A stretch of DNA of 9,860 nucleotides from Saprospiraceae bacterium (GTDB taxonomy: Bacteria; Bacteroidota; Bacteroidia; Chitinophagales; Saprospiraceae). The DNA is taken from assembly GCA_013042795.1 (NCBI GenBank), contig JABDPK010000009.1, positions 1-9,860 of the forward strand, written 5' to 3'. Numbering within the stretch: the first letter of the stretch is position 1; each line of letters opens with the position of its first letter. The notes beneath the pieces are model-generated. The model worked only from the letters and a program-made list of their open reading frames with translations. It was not told the DNA's origin and searched no databases. A program made the translations under genes and the position numbers. Shown piece after piece: positions 7,183-9,860 of this stretch.

Positions 7183-7227
7183 TTAATTATCAATTTTTAA
7201 TTATCAACTAATTAAACCCTACCTTTG
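7183..7227 (+). promoter_or_regulatory. Promoter of pyrG with an upstream direct repeat
   Basis: TACCTTTG (7220-7227) is a perfect TAnnTTTG -7 element, the Bacteroidota primary-sigma signature. Transcription starting about 7 bases on would give a leader of roughly 40 nt before the pyrG ATG. The T-rich stretch at 7194-7198 lies about 21 bp upstream, where the -33 element is expected, but it reads TTTTT, not TTTG. An exact 11-bp direct repeat TTAATTATCAA (7183-7193 and 7197-7207, period 14) covers this zone. The purpose of the repeat is unknown. No Shine-Dalgarno sequence precedes the ATG. Confidence 0.65.
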
Positions 7228-7272
7228 TACCCCGTAGTGAAATATTCTAATTGACCTTCAATAAGAACCTAA

Positions 7273-9409
<2,137 letters not shown>

Positions 9410-9427
9410 AGTGAATTATATGGAAGA

Positions 9428-9838
9428 GACGTGTGGTTTAAACCACACGTCGGATTGTCGAGAACTTCCTGGTGCAAAACAGACGTGTGATTTAAATCAC
9501 ACGTCGGAAAATCTGTGGATGTCTTCATTGATGGATGAGTCGTATGGTGTATACCATATGCCGGGTCTTTTTGATGTTCTGGGTAAGAATTGACGTGTGG
9601 TTTAAACCACACGTCGTGAAAATCTGCGGATGTTTTCATTGATGGATGAGACGTATGGTGTATACCATATGCCGGGTATAGGGAAGTTCCTAGAATAGGA
9701 ATTGACGTGTGGTTTAAACCACACGTCGTGAAAACTGCGGATGTCTTAATTTATAAGATGAGACGTATGGTTTAAACCATACGTCAGGTATAGAGAAGTT
9801 TCCAGAATACAACTGACGTGTGATTTAAATCACACGTC
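9428..9838. repeat. Array of eight 24-bp palindromes at about 55-bp pitch
   Basis: Palindromes lie at 9428-9451, 9482-9505, 9539-9562, 9592-9615, 9650-9673, 9704-9727, 9762-9785 and 9815-9838. Six are perfect over 24 bp; copies 3 and 5 are imperfect. The left arms are GACGTGTGGTTT (copies 1, 4, 6), GACGTGTGATTT (2, 8), GACGTATGGTTT (7) and the variant G(T/A)CGTATGGTGT (3, 5). The start-to-start steps are 54, 57, 53, 58, 54, 58 and 53 bp. Spacers alternate: after copies 2, 4 and 6 they are 33-34 bp and contain CTG(T/C)GGATGT and mostly end in GATGA; after copies 1, 3, 5 and 7 they are 29-30 bp, and several contain GAAGTT or a near match. The real unit is thus about 111 bp with two palindromes. 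No gene is present from 9410 to the end. There is no T-run after any copy, and the array probably continues past the window. Confidence 0.93.
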
Positions 9839-9860
9839 AACTACTGCAAGTTGAAACTTC

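Noticed and set aside
9428..9451. First palindrome as the terminator of the pyrG-methyltransferase unit
   Set aside because: It is well placed, but no T-run follows; the next bases are GGATTGTCGAG. Termination elsewhere or by Rho is more likely.
9411..9593. Plus-strand 60-residue ORF starting just after the methyltransferase
   Set aside because: It also reads through palindromes and spacers, giving the same CGLNHTS-type peptides as the opposite strand; no coding signal beyond the repeat.
9428..9838. CRISPR array
   Set aside because: The regular repeats and spacers look CRISPR-like, but each repeat is a full palindrome, repeats vary between copies, spacers are related to each other in two alternating families, and no cas gene is near.

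Overview
The window looks like chromosomal DNA from a member of the Bacteroidota, possibly a Saprospira-like lineage; the finer placement is a guess. The supporting signs are a TonB-dependent receptor with an N-terminal carboxypeptidase-regulatory-like domain, a lipoprotein with an acidic S-D-D-E surface-export signal after its lipid-bearing cysteine, start codons preceded by A/T-rich leaders without Shine-Dalgarno sequences, several TAnnTTTG-type -7 promoter elements, and low GC content.

Layout. Positions 1-392 carry no convincing gene but hold two 22-bp palindromes centred on TTTAAA, 55 bp apart. A small three-helix membrane protein (393-665, +) converges on an outer-membrane block read on the minus strand. 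Read 5' to 3', this block is a surface beta-helix lipoprotein (6631-5276), a strong hairpin, a large TonB-dependent receptor (5203-2372), a terminator, a 408-bp gap with regulatory-looking repeats, and an OprO/OprP-type porin (1963-764). A divergent spacer and a small unrecognised ORF (6949-7128, +) follow. Then come the housekeeping genes pyrG (CTP synthase, 7273-8898, +) and, overlapping it by 20 bp, a TrmH/SpoU-family RNA methyltransferase (8879-9409, +). From 18 bp after that stop to within 22 bp of the window end lies an array of eight 24-bp palindromes with a mean spacing of about 55 bp.

How the parts may work together. The porin family, the receptor and the surface lipoprotein suggest an envelope uptake set. 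Direct repeats of TTAAYR-like half-sites at 11-bp period lie next to -7 elements upstream of the porin, and weaker ones lie upstream of the lipoprotein. This would fit control by a PhoB-like response regulator under phosphate limitation, but that is inference: no pst, pho or phosphatase gene is in view.

The most unusual element is the palindrome array. Its copies differ by changes that are matched on both arms, and its spacers alternate between two related families, giving a 111-bp higher-order unit. The pair at the other end of the window has the same pitch and TTTAAA centre but a different arm sequence. This looks like a family of dispersed palindromic elements comparable in style to REP/BIME arrays; its function and mobilising enzyme are not visible here.
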